Source: Ectocarpus siliculosus (lineage: Eukaryota; Sar; Phaeophyceae; Ectocarpales; Ectocarpaceae). From it: a stretch of DNA of 64,000 nt. How positions within the stretch are numbered: the stretch's first letter is position 1; the number at the start of each line of letters is the position of its first letter. Made by a program: the position numbers and the translations under genes. The DNA lies in contig FN647857.1 of NCBI GenBank assembly GCA_000310025.1, forward strand, positions 184,161-248,160. The letters run 5' to 3'. Positions 49,197 to 61,900 of this stretch are shown here, piece by piece. The notes beneath the pieces were generated by a model. The model ran no database searches. It was not told the origin of the DNA and was given only the letters and a program-made list of their open reading frames with translations.

Positions 49197-51080
49197 TGCT
49201 CAACGCCGGACCACACACTGAGCGAGGGTCGTGTGGGAAAACACTCGAAGGCTTGGTGTGGGGGGGGCTGCCGTGTTGTGTGATGGTGTGGGAAGCTTTC
49301 TTTGGTTGGGATGATGAGTTAGTTGTGAGATTGGGGGTTGTGAGAGGCGAGAAGAGAAGATTCTACCGGTATATTTTAGAGATTTTTCTGGGAAAGATCC
49401 AACCTGGAAATTCCCGATCTGTCCGGTGGATGGATCCGTGTATACACGGAGGGTGCTGGTTAGAACACGAATACCTGTACACATGGCGTTGATTGGTAGA
49501 TATATTTATTGAGAGACCACAGCAGCAGAAGCTGCGCGTTACGTAAAGAACAATATAATGGTAAGCATGGATACGTAAGTCTCGCACACTCCAGAGGTGC
49601 GTAAACGGTGGTATCCTTTTTTTGGTTCCCGTTCTCACATTGTTGTTTGTGTCCGCAGTCCGACCGCTGGGGTCCAACGAACAACGCAGCAAGCTGTGTG
49701 TAGCTCCAGGTGTCTGTATTGTTTACCAGTAATAGTTTTCGAACGGTTGTTCGCAAACGGTCCACACAATATTGCATTCATGGCATCCGATTTTGATCTA
49801 ACCGCAACAGATGGCGCTGTGTGTGTCCCCCTACAGCAGTGGTACCTCTCAGTCTCCTCTTATGTACATGTAATGTTCAGCTCCAATGGAAAGAACTCTC
49901 GATCGGTGCACAACGGTTCAGATGTATCTGCAGCAATCAGCAGATCCAACAAAGATCTAGACCACGTACGTACACTTCTGCTTGTGCGTTGGGTGATACA
50001 TAGGTTCATATGCTTACGCACCACGAAATACTTACGTTTGGCCAGGTGTTTTGATCAAATAAACGTCTTGACAGACAGGCCCCGTGACTTCCGACACACG
50101 ACGCACACGCTCGAAATCATGTCAGGCCAGGTCAGGTACGGAAGTTTGAAGCATTGACAAGTCACCAAAGGTCATCATGATGACCTGGTGTTGCATGGAA
50201 TATATGACGGGACGGGTCGGCTCAGGGCGGACGGTGGAGCACGGAAAATACTTCAGCACACCCCTTTCGACTGGGGTCATACACCCGTGGCCATTCGGCT
50301 CAGCCACAAGGTTGGGGGGGGGGTCGACCCTGTAGCTACGCCCCCAAAGATGAAAGGTCCCCCCCCCACCCAACCTTGCACAAGGTCGGGACATGGACAG
50401 GGTGCGCATGAAAGCCACCTTGCCCTTGCACAAGACCCTGCCAACGTGCATCATTGGTAGCCTGCACAAGGTCGGTACCGGGGCAAGGTTCGGCTTGAAA
50501 GCCACCTTGTTTAAGGTCAAGACCCTGCCAAGGTACCCACATCGACCTTGGCCACGCATGTCGACGTTGTGCAAGGAAGGATGTTTGAACGCCAGCGGCA
50601 GGGTTAATAGGCCTGGCAAGGTCGTAGCCATTTATTTGGGAAGGTTGCGACCTTGGGCTAGGTTTGGGTACGGGCCGTTGATAGGCCGACGACAGTTTTG
50701 AGAAGTGTTGCTTGCTTGTGTTTCACATATATATTCCAATCTTTACGCCCTAAGACTACATGTTCGTTGCAGCCGTCCGCTAACCTTGTGCAGAGACTTG
50801 CACACATACACGCGTCAGCCCTTTTATTCTCCGAGCGTCCATCCTACAACAAGCACGCCATCAAGTGCCAAGCGCAAAAAATTGTCTCACGCCCTCGCGT
50901 CTACATAGAGCTATAATGCTAGTCTTCGAGCATAGCAAAACACCCAACTAAAGGCCTACATGACCTTCTACCTACTAATAGATCTCGGACAAGAGTGGGC
51001 TCCAAATTACCTCCACAAAAGTCATAGGTTCCACATCCAGTCCATTATGGGCACCATCAAACTGTTGTGGCACATCAGAA
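49197..51080. other. Spacer upstream of gene C, with a CAAGGT-rich block
   Basis: This region should contain the promoter of gene C. An A/T-rich box (taaaatata on the minus strand, near 49370) is about 175 bp upstream of the ATG and is only a weak TATA candidate. From about 50290 to 50670 the sequence is dense in caaggt/accttg words and G/C runs and looks like a degenerate short-period repeat. No gene is supported. Confidence 0.35.
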
Positions 51081-51838
51081 CCGCGACGACGCACGTTGCT
51101 TAACAGGGTGCACATAAACAAACATCCGACCATGATCCAACTAACAAAAGCGTGGACGTATTGTGCAAAGGTGTTCATCTACAGGACACCTCCGTGGGCT
51201 ATGGAGGTGACGTATGCACCACATATAATTCACCCAAGATTAAGATTAAATGGTGGCGCTAGGGAGATAAGGTCCTAGTACCATCAGGACGCACCGGGTC
51301 TCAAGGCTGCTAATCTGGCGTGTGTTGTGTCGTTCAAGACACCCCTCGAAAATTACACACCAGAGATAACACTACATGTACTACGCTGTGTGCCTGATTT
51401 AACTCATCATCACGATCGGAATACCTACATACAATACAACCGCGACGACGCACGCCTGAATTTAAACAGGGTGCACGTAAACAAACATATAGCCATGATC
51501 CAACTAGTAAGCGTGGACGTATTCTGCAAAGGTGTTTTCTACAGGACACCTCCGTGGGCTATGGAGGTGACGTATGCACTATTATATAAATCACCCAAGA
51601 CTAAGATTAAATGGTGGCGCTACAGAGATCAACTACTAGTACCATCAGGACGCACCGGGTCTCTAGACCACATTGCTGCAAATCTGGCGTGTGTTGTGTC
51701 GTTCAAGACACACCTCGGAAAATACACACCAGAGAGAACACTACAACCTTGTGCCTGATTTAACTCGCCAGGGCGGTCAGAATACCTACATACAATACAA
51801 CCGCGGCGACGCACGCCTGAATTTAAACACACATGTCA
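51081..51838. repeat. Tandem repeat, period about 360 bp, a little over two copies
   Basis: The unit starts at ccgcgacgac near 51081, again near 51440, and a partial third near 51801 (ccgcggcgac). Both full units share gacacctccgtgggctatgg, gattaaatggtggcgct and gtgttgtgtcgttcaagaca. Identity is high with small indels. The frames are not consistently open between copies, so I treat it as satellite-like DNA. Confidence 0.8.
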
Positions 51839-51905
51839 GGCATCATGAAGGAGCTACATGAAATCGACACCCGCGCCTGACAGAACGCCGGCAAAAAAGA
51901 GAAGA

Positions 51906-54900
51906 TCAGGTCGAAACCTCCTCCATGGCCACACCCTCGGCGTCGCCGTCCGAGCCGTCGTCACCACCAGAGAGCATGGAGTTGGCGGGGGCGAGGGTCT
52001 CGGGCACCTCGTCACAGGAGTCAACATCGGGGCCCTTGCGTGCACCTGCCACATGTTTAAGTTTGAGGACACCGCAAGGAGAAAAATCGGAAGGTGAAGG
52101 ACGGAGTATAATCGCGTGTACAAAATTGTATTCACGATTGGAAAGGGTTAGGGGAGCTGACCAATGTGCCTGTCGCTGTTTGCGTCCGTTACCATGTGAA
52201 CAAGCATCAAGGCACCACAAAAGCCCTATACACAAGAGGTGAAATTCTTCGTCACATGCACGCAGGGGTACAAAAGCGAACGCGACCAAAGTAGCAGATG
52301 CGTCCTTTTGTTGTGAATGGGTTACTAAAACAATAGATCAGGTATGCACAGCAATCCCACGCAGACGAACCAACCCACCCCACCACCCCTCCCAAGATCC
52401 ATATTTCGCCCAGCATTAAAAAGAGTCTGAATGAAATAACACTGTGCTACAGCAAAACTTGAAAAGCGTACCCGGCTTCAAGTACGGGCAAGCTAGTGCC
52501 TCGTAATCGGTGCAGCCGATCGTCTCCATCGTGATGTCGAGGCAGCCCTCCAGGTTCTGGCCACCTCCATGCGCCCAAAGGAACACGCGCCGAAAGAACC
52601 TGCAGGATAGTTGGCAAGACGGAGGGCAAAGTAGACAAGAAGAGGGAGGTGTCACGACATGCAACACCGGTGGAATGCACGGGTTTGTAGGACGACAGAG
52701 TAATGTTGATCACACAAACACATTTTGCTGCTGGGAAGGACCGGTGTGGACCAAATTGGCTCCCACATGTCAAGGGCGTGATGGAACACAAGCTTGGTCC
52801 AACGGACGCACGCACACACACACACTAAACAAAATACCATGTTGTATCTGGGTGGTCTCAACGTTGCCTACACGCCGGACCTACGTTGCACTCACTCTTT
52901 CTGGAACACGGTATTGGACGACCCGCCCTTCTCGAGCACGGCCCAGCGTCTGACCCGCTTGATGGCCATGGCCATGTTGTCCAACTCCTCGTCGTCGATG
53001 ATCACCTTCATCAGCCCAATGGCCACCTCCACCATTGGCAGGGCTACCTGTGCGTGTGTTGCCATGACAACAAGGAAGCCAAACGACCCCACAACAGGTA
53101 CGAGAGGTGTAGGGAGTGAGTGAGTAGAATAATAGAATGCATCACACGCGGCGACCGAACGGAGTACGCGGCATCGAGGACATAATAAACACCGGTCTTC
53201 AAGTCATGAGACAAAGAAAAATCAAGACGTGGCTGCACCGGCTACACGCTAGGCTGTCCAAACTTGCACGGTCTTCAAGTCATGACCAAACTAATTTTCA
53301 TACATGGCTGGAAGGGCTACACGCTAGGCTGTCCAAATTTGTGCTCACCTTGTCAACGAACAGGACAGTCCCCCCCCCCCATACGTCGTCAGGCTCCAAG
53401 GAATCCCACCCTCCCGTCCTGTGGGCCTGTAGGGGCAAGTCGAGGATGGCTCCGACTAAGATGCGCATGTCCTGCGTGGGTTAGGGAGAAATAGACACGA
53501 AGAGGGGTCGAAGGAAGTAAAGAGGGTATTAGCCATCGTTTGTATATAATCGAGGATCGTCGATTCCGGGCACGCTTTGAAACTTGCCGCGAAACTACTG
53601 CACACATATGCCACGCAACAACAATAACATGACCGACCGATTGGGTTGGTACGTTTAGACGCGAAGCGGGGGTCGGCAGGTTGCCGTTTTCTGCTGGTGG
53701 CGCAAGAGATAATGTGTTTCTACGACCCACCACGCGCGACATGACACATCTGTACGTACTCACGTCGGTCTTTGCCACGACCGCAGGGTCAAATGCAATG
53801 ACGGCCCGGGACGCTGCCCTCAGGATCTCGTCCGTGCTCTGGTCGCTGTCTTCGTCCGACTAACTCTCCAGCACTGAGAGGATGTAGATCATGACGGCCA
53901 GCCTCACGGCCTTGTGCCACGTGCGGACTGGAGCGCGGGCCGAAAGGTCTCTGTGTTTGGAGGGCGTTAAGACATAAATGACAGACGGTTTTGAACGGAC
54001 TTCGTCAGGCACGCAGGGACAAAGAGGGCAAAACTGTTAAGAACCTTTTGCCGACCCGGGGGACAACAAACAGAATGTAGCTGCCACCTGGGAACACCCC
54101 CCCTCCCCCTCCCATGGGAGGTTTATGGTCTTAACGACTACGGCATGCATGATACCTAGTACCCCCCCCCCCCCCGAAAATGCAGACGGCGCAACGCATC
54201 ACGTTACGTTCCACGGCGGTGAATCGCGGGTGTAGCGCTGCAGCGAGACATCTGTAATGAGTCACCCGACAGTATTGATACTCGCTCGTGTACTAGTCGC
54301 CACAATAAACAGCCCGCCACAAGCAAGGTAAGTCTATTTCCGGACGCATGTGCGATTAGAGCAGGTCGTTTGTCCGACTCCTACGAAAGTGGTAGGCTTG
54401 TTGCGTGGCGTGAACGTCCATGTTCGACATCGAGGCGAAATGTAGTGTGTTTCACGTCAGTCTTAGTACGGGAGAAATAGTATATATTACGATCACAGCA
54501 CAGCCGATATACGTCATGGCCTAGCCATAATCCTTGTGCCATTGCAAGTCGTCAACAAGACCACCAAAATATCTAAACAGAGACACAGCACTCACTCATG
54601 AACGCCGCGCACTTCATCCCACCGGGCTCCCAGAACCCGTAGGACATCCGGCACCACGGATTCGTGGCAGGGTCCGCCCTCCCCATCCCAAACGAGAAGT
54701 TCAGCTGTTGGTCGCCGATGATGGCGTGACTCCAGACAACGGAGATGCCGGCGGTAAAACCTCGGTTTGCGCCTCCGGACTGCCTGCCGCTGTGAACTGC
54801 AGGAGTCGCCGCGGTCTCCGCGCTGCCGCCGAACATGGGAGAGAAAACCAGCTGCACCTGCGAGATGCATATCGTCCGTATAGCACAAGATCGGGGGCGG

Positions 54901-57900
54901 AAAATCCAGCGACGCGTGAGAGAGAAGTCGTGGGTTCTATGCTATTTAGTCTGCGACGATGGGAATGCTGAAACCACGCTTGTCGGTGCAAACACAACCA
55001 TCAATCATCCTCGGGCTGAACGGCGAGCACAAGACATCAATGTACACAATACTCCTACTCGTGTCACCAGTCGGCATGTACGACGATCCTGGGTTACCAA
55101 GGATACATATAAGTTAGTAGTTGTGGTTCCACCTCCACACGACGCCAAGCCCCTTATGTACCGCCGTAGGTGACACAAGATACCGCACCCCCTGCTGCTG
55201 TGAACAATATCGATATTTGCCACACAGTAACTGGCCCAACCAAAACGGCGGCATGAACCATCTCGTCGAGAGCTCTCCGAAAACGTGGCGTTTCATTTCT
55301 GCATGTTCATGGTCCTGGACTGAGGTTAGCTTTTTATAATCGGCCCAGGGGTTGTGGCATATTGTGCCACCTACGGAAGGTGGTGCGTCTATATTATTGA
55401 CCGACCGGATGGTGGGAAACTCACGATTCGAGGACTTCGGCGGCAAAATTTCAGTCAACACCACAAAAAAATGCACCCGCATCTACGCAAGAAACACAAA
55501 AGCACAAGCTTAAATTATAACGAGACGTGCGTATGTATGTGTTTTGCAACACTCTCTCTGACAGGGACACAAAGATTCAACTCACATGTTCCGCCATGTG
55601 CTCTTGCAGGAGGTATATGAAGACGCGTGGGGCCGCGTCTGGGCCCAAAACACCCATGACGCTAGCCATGGCGTTTTCAGGCTTCATGGATGACGACACC
55701 GTGAAAGCTGTGCCGTCGCCGTGGCTGACACCTCCAAAGCTGGAGGCAGCGGCAGGGCGCGCGGACGAAGAAATGTCGCCGAACTCCGCCGACACCCTTC
55801 GAGTGGAGGAGGCACGCGGCGCCGTCACGCCAGGCGACGCCGTGGCCGCGGCACCGCTGGCGGCGCCGCCACCGTCGTCCATACTGGAAAATCCTGGCAG
55901 TGATGGCCGGCGGCTCGACGGCTGCGAAGATGCCGACCCAGGAGCCGTTTCGGCAGCCTTAGCGCTCCTGACGGACGAGAGATCCGCCTCTTGCTCTTCC
56001 TCCTCGGGCTCCTCCTCCTGCAAAGGACGACGGACAAGGGACCACGACGCAAAGAGAGCAAGATGAATAAAATATTGGGAAAACGACACAACAGGGTATA
56101 CCCTGGTCGAAAAGCGACACACCTGGGTACACAGTCATTAACAGCAGTAAATGCATTCATATGATTGGTCAGCGCCCAATTTCACCCCGGTACGTCCGAA
56201 AAGGCGCAGGGTATACCCTGCCGTGTCTACTTTTCTCACCAACTGTACCCTGTTTTCGGAAGTATACCCTGACCTGACGGGAAATGAGACCCATTCATCA
56301 ATCCATTTCCCCCGCAGGGAATTTTCCCAACTCCTTTTCCCCTCCAACCATGGGGTACCAAACGGCGAATCTTCCCACCCAATAACAACCATGGCAACGC
56401 GGCAGGAATCCGTTTCCGCCCCTGCCAAACAACACCAACCATCAACTCTTCCGCTCTAAATCAACAATGGCCGGGCACTACCCCAGCACAGCAGTTGTTC
56501 CGTTTGGAAACATGCACCCGCGTACAATACCCCGTGCACCACTGCTTGCTGCAGTCTATATGCGACATGCACGGGTCACGCTACGAAAGCGAGACCGATC
56601 CAGCATGGTTGACATGCATATATATATATGCATGTATGTGCCCATGATGTGTGGCGCTGCGCTGAGTGGGCGGAGGAGAGAGGCAGCAACACCACACACA
56701 GACACGCCCTTGACATCAATCATGGAAGAAGGAGCGAGCGCTAACAACTCTAGCAGCAGGACTGTGTCGTCCAACTCAATCACCCTCCCTGTGCTCGCGG
56801 TGTATTTCATCGGCTCATCCCGCTGAAGCCTGACGTCTTCTTACTACATACATTGATTGGTTGGTCGGCTTGGTCGGCTGGTAAGCGCGACCGCTGCTGT
56901 TACAGCAGTAGTAGTAGTAGTTCAAGCAACAAACACATCGCAATTGAGACACAACAGACAACACACCCACGCACACACGGCACAGGCAGGAGGGAGTGGC
57001 AGCGCCCAACGTTACCCGTGTAGTGCTGTGTCCATACATGCATATATATATATGCATGTCAACCATGCTGGATCGGTCTCGCTTTCGTAGCGTGACCCGT
57101 GCATGTCGCATATAGACTGCAGCAAGCAGTGGTGCACGGGGTATTGTACGCGGGTGCATGTTTCCAAACGGAACAACTGCTGTGCTGGGGTAGTGCCCGG
57201 CCATTGTTGATTTAGAGCGGAAGAGTTGATGGTTGGTGTTGTTTGGCAGGGGCGGAAACGGATTCCTGCCGCGTTGCCATGGTTGTTATTGGGTGGGAAG
57301 ATTCGCCGTTTGGTACCCCATGGTTGGAGGGGAAAAGGAGTTGGGAAAATTCCTGCGGGGGAAATGATTGATGAATGGGTCTCATTTCCCGTTAGGTCAG
57401 GGTATACTTCCGAAAACAGGGTACAGTTGGTGAGAAAAGTAGACACAGCAGCGTATACCCTGCGCCTTTTCGGACGTACCGGGGTGAAATTGGGCGCTGA
57501 CCAATCATATGAATGCATTTACTGCTGTTAATGACTGTGTACCCAGGTGTGTCGCTTTTCGACCAGGGTATACCCTGTTGTGTCGTTTTCCCTAAAATAT
57601 TTGTTGTTGAGCCCCCCGCGATGTAGGGGTCACGGTATCTCGTGCCACCCACTACGGTACTGGTCACGGTATTGGTAGTGTAATGCATACGAGTAAAGTA
57701 TGTAGCGCACACACACCGACGACCCTCCGTGTACACGATCGAAACACAGCGCAGATACATGACGCTACACAGGTGGAGTTCGACTCCCCTTCCCCAAAAT
57801 GTCGGATGCCCGCGCCCCCTTGTGGAGACCTTTGTCAACTGAATTTCTGCCCTTTTTGAGGTTCGGGTTGGGTTCAAGTGTCCGACCTCGACAAAAGTCT

Positions 57901-58736
57901 TCACAAGGAGGCGCGGATATTGTCTACATATATGGGGGGAAGGGGGTCGACCTCCACCAACGTACCGCAGGGAATTTAGTCGGCTACACCGCGCGGCACG
58001 CTACCTCGCCCTATGTGGTAATTGGGCCAAGTTGGTCAGGGCTAGGTTGCGTACGGTCGAGGGGCCAACGGTCAAGACGGTTATGTGCGCATTTAAAAAC
58101 CGAAAAAAACAAAACTTGCCGTTGGTTTTTTGTAAGTACCTAAACAAGTTTCCCAATCATCCAGTAGACGTGTCCGGCACATGTACCCCTATAGACAATA
58201 AATTCGTCCCGAGATCTACGCATGAAGCATCCATCGAGGCAAGAACCGTACAAAACACGAAGAGGTGGGCGTGCGGGCCAAGGAGATAGCCCTCCAAAAC
58301 AACCCCCTTTAAAACAACCCTCGATTTGATCAAATTTACATGAAAAACGCACGTGGAATATTTTGCTGTCGGCAGCCGCCTTCCCGACAGCGGGCTTTCG
58401 GCGCAGGCGACGACGGCGGCGTTCACTGCGATGACCCAGGATGTCATCGTCGAACTCGTCCAAAGGACCAAGGTAACGCTCAGCCTCCCTGAGAGCCGCT
58501 GCAGAGTATGTTTGGCCGTTGTCAGTCGAACTCACATTCATCTCATCACGCTGCTGCTGATCATGGCGTTGAGGCGTCGACGCTTTCTTCTTTCCTTTGC
58601 CCTTTTTTCCCTTCTGCTTCGACCTGGAGAAGGCCGATGCAGACAGGACGCCTCCACCCGTACGCGCGATCCAATCCTCCTGGATGCTGTAGTCCCTCAA
58701 GGGAGGCGCCCCGGCGCTGCTCGCACGCCGTGCCAT
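51906..58736 (-). CDS. Gene D: uncharacterised acidic protein, in-frame TAG in exon 4
   Basis: Eight exons join with matching phases: 58353-58736, 55586-56017, 54596-54857, 53764-53927, 53349-53471, 52896-53047, 52472-52599 and 51906-52045 (TGA). The model gives 594 codons, but exon 4 contains TAG at 53860-53862. Removing a 48-nt GT-AG segment (53860-53907) would restore the frame. I do not recognise the family. Visible features: MARRASSAGAPPLRDYSIQE start, a Lys-rich stretch (KQKGKKGKGKKK), an acidic block (EEEPEEEEQEAD), a Gly-, Trp- and Phe-rich block (SYGFWEPGGMKCAAFM), a helical, hydrophobic block (LPMVEVAIGLMKVIIDDEEL) and an acidic tail. There is no signal peptide, so a nuclear or cytosolic place is possible. 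Intron 1 (56018-58352) houses a transposon. The link of exon 1 to exon 2 rests only on phase and splice sites. Confidence 0.5.
53860..53907 (-). other. In-frame TAG and candidate 48-nt intron in gene D exon 4
   Basis: The segment reads GTGAGG at its 5' end and TTAG at its 3' end and is 16 codons long with the stop as its last codon. Spliced out, the frame continues from WHKA to SDEDSDQS. Retained, translation ends at the TAG. Its coding look (VRLAVMIYILSVLES) argues that it may once have been exon. Confidence 0.4.
55159..55378. mobile_element. Decayed copy of the 221-bp MITE, in gene D intron 2
   Basis: The ends (ccgtaggtgacacaaga and its diverged complement), the internal ctcgtcgagagctctccgaaaacg and the size match the MITEs at 33631 and 46283. 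Many substitutions show an older insertion. Confidence 0.6.
56077..57592. mobile_element. Foldback, MULE-like element with 9-bp target duplication, in gene D intron 1
   Basis: Long inverted repeats (56077-56638 and 57033-57592, about 560 bp each, nearly identical) flank a 394-bp centre. The outer ends read gggaaaacgacacaacaggg. The element is bordered on both sides by taaaatatt (56068-56076 and 57593-57601), a perfect 9-bp duplication. Nine bases and long TIRs are typical of Mutator-like elements. The frames inside are mirror images of each other and encode no transposase, so it depends on an enzyme from elsewhere. Confidence 0.85.
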
Positions 58737-58983
58737 GATCTCTCGTGCGTAGGGAGTGTGTGACGGCAGGCTAACAGCAAATCTATGTTCAAGATCAGAG
58801 CTTTAACCATCGGAGGGTTTCAATGACAAAAGGCGTTATGTTGCGGTTTCGGAGCCTATTGCGCCGCAGTTATATATCAAATTCGACGCGCTGTGCGCAC
58901 GTGTATGGTATGTTCTGTGTCGCATACCCGGTGTATGACCCCCAAAGCATGGAGGAGAGGGGGTCTATTGTGTCACATAAACG

Positions 58984-61900
58984 ATGTACAATCGCGACCC
59001 AAGGCGTGCACGTCCCCACCCTTCAGAGGGACGGTGGACTTGTTTCTGCGGACACGAGGCGCGCGACGCGAGGTCGTTAAGGCAACATCAGAATGCGAGA
59101 CACGACGGCAGGCGTAGCGCTACGGGGGCGGCGGGGGGCACAGCAGGACCGCAGCATGTGCGGCACGACCACGCATCGACTGGTCGGGGCACGAGTAGAT
59201 GTGGTCTATTCCTAGTGAAGGTGTGTTATATGTATTGAGAGTTTTACATTGACAAAATTAAAATTATAAGAGCCATAATTATGCCGCACGAGAGACACAC
59301 ACACACTTCCCTCTAGCTGACGCTGTCCCGACGATTAAAGCTCGATTCACCTGCAGCAGAGAACGGATTGAGCATTTGATAGAGTACAATAGTAGGTTGA
59401 TGCATTTCGCGCAAACGTAAAAACGCTCTCCCACCTCTAAAAACTCTTTGTACCAAGTATTGCCGAAACCAAGTCCAACAGAAGGAACAATCTACAACTA
59501 ACTCGCGACGCACAGGTTTGGCGGGTGGTTCATCCGATGTACGTCGTAGCGTGGTATCGTCCGGCACCAACTTGGACGAAGTTGTCCGAAACGCAGAGCT
59601 TGCAAGGCGAGGTCCGAACGACGAGGACGAAGACACTTTGCGGGATCGGTTTATGATGAACTGCGAATTTGTTGTAGACGATAGAAACTACCCCAGCAGC
59701 AGCGAAGGGTCTACTGGGAGTGGTGACATAGGCTGGGCAAATGCCGACAACGTAGACCATGGCCATGTCGACGACGATTCTGACGCTAAGTTGGATTCGC
59801 CTGGTGCTGAGATAGGAGAAGCGAAACCGACTGATGACGCTGGTATAGGCGGTGCGGCGGGTGCACCGATCTCAGAACCAAGTGACAGCCACATGCCGCG
59901 CCTAGGAACTTACCACAAGCCTATTTGCGCAGCGCTCGGTGCAGTCCTCATGGAAGGAGGGGCCCAAAACCTTAGGTACAACACAAAGGCGGAAAAGTCA
60001 CCGTGGTATCCCTTCAAGACCCAATCCCATTTGTTGTTGATGCAGTTAGTCACAAAGGAGCAGATGTCACGGGCGACGTTGGCCGGGTTATTGTTTATGC
60101 TTCGGTTCAAAGATTCTGAAACAGGGGGTGGATTTGACATCAAAGACCTAGACGGCGTACAAGCCGAGCACTTCTTTGCAAGGACGCGCGACTGTATGAA
60201 CTTGTACGAAGTGTACAAGCGAGACGTGCGGTGCTCGCCCCCCGCCATCGCTGCCGGGGGCAAAGATAGCACTTCGATTGTGTACGATGTCCCGGCGAAC
60301 TTGATACTCAAACGCCAGCTGGAAGCTTCGTCGTCGATGAAGACGTTCTTACGCAACCCGGGAGGAAAGCAACTTTCTAGAAACGAGGCAGTTGGGTCCA
60401 ATCTGGCCTCTGAGCACATTTTTTGTGGCCCCGAGAGACCTGTGGGCAACCGGAGACGTGCAAACATGCACGGTGTCCTAGCTAGATCAAACCCTCACTA
60501 CGGCTACGACGGTATTAGGCCGCCTGGATCGAAGGGGAGGACAGTTCACGTAAACGACGTCGCAATAGTCGCACTACAAGAGGGTGGTACTGGTGCGACC
60601 AACAATAATAGCGTTTGCCGAGTCTTGGAGGTTTTTTGGGATGCTGAGAAGAAAAAAATGGTAGCGTCAGTACGCCCGTTCAAACCGGCGATCGATGTCG
60701 CCCAGGATGAAACTGATGGTGGGGGTGCGATTTTGACAGCCTACGGTGTGCAATTCATGAGCGTATGGGAGCCACAAGGCACAGACAAGTCCATCACGGA
60801 GGAGGTGGGGACCGCTGACATCAAGGACTTGTGCGAAATCTACCCGGAAGCCGACGTCAAAGCTCGCCAAGACAGAATCCCGGACTGGAAAGAAGGGGAA
60901 CGTGTGTGCGACATACAACCGTTAGCTTGTGTCGGTGTGGCGTTTGTTACTCCTGCCAAAAAACGAGGCGGAAACCGGAAGCGAAACGCACCCGGTGGCG
61001 CAGCATCATCCACATCGCCGCCATACCAACGGTCCGAGCCGTGGACGCTGGAGGGCACTCTGGATGAACCGCTTTATACCATCCGCGGGGATGGATACTT
61101 TCACAACGTCTCGAACAGGCCGTTTGTGAGCGTGCCAGTCAACTACCACATCGATGGATTTAATGCCCACGGTCTCGGAAACAAGAAATCGGTGGGAGGG
61201 ACGTACCTGAGCTGGGCGTGGAATAGCTTAGCTCTGCAGAGAAGGAAATTAGAGATACACGTTGCCACAGTCTCTTCTCCGGGGGCGTCGTGCGAGGGGG
61301 AAATGCTTCTGCAATGCAAGATTCTGCATGAACTTGAAAAGGGGTGCATCGCCAGAGCTTTTGTGCAAGATCGGAATGGGAGGTGGAAGGAAGTCGAGGT
61401 GCGTCAACCCCATACCTTCGGGGCATGTCGCTTGTGGTGCTTATATATATATCGTTTTCCTCTCAGTATGTATTCTCATGTCCACAAGCACAACAAATGT
61501 ATCAACTAAGAATAGCGTCGTGCTGTGTTGGGCGCTGCCTAAAAAAACAGTCGGTACTTCATTACACATGCCCAAATCACGCGCGTTTGCATTTGCTCTG
61601 GCCAACCGAATAACATCCTCTTCGTGCGTTCGGCTTCAGCAGGTGTTTGTCCGAGGCGGGGTGTTGCTGATCGTGGCAGGCTCGCCACAACGAGCGCTCA
61701 TTCTATACTGCAAGCATCCCAACGCTTCCACCTTGCATCCGTGCCCTTACTGCCTCGTGGGGCAATTTGGAGACGACGGTGGAGAGTTGGGGTCACCAAA
61801 GTATGACATAGAATCGAATCGGAGAACGAGAGGACAGATTTTGAGGGGGAGACGTACTCTTGCTGAGTTGGCCCCCACGCCACTCGGTGTGGCGGTTCCA

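Noticed and set aside
51321-51760. A small gene of about 143 codons in the 360-bp repeat
   Set aside because: The two repeat units do not keep the same open frame and differences between them include frame-changing indels.
56077-57592. Mirrored open frames of about 120-170 codons
   Set aside because: The two arms of the inverted repeat encode the same frames in opposite directions, with no conserved domain; this is a by-product of the palindrome.
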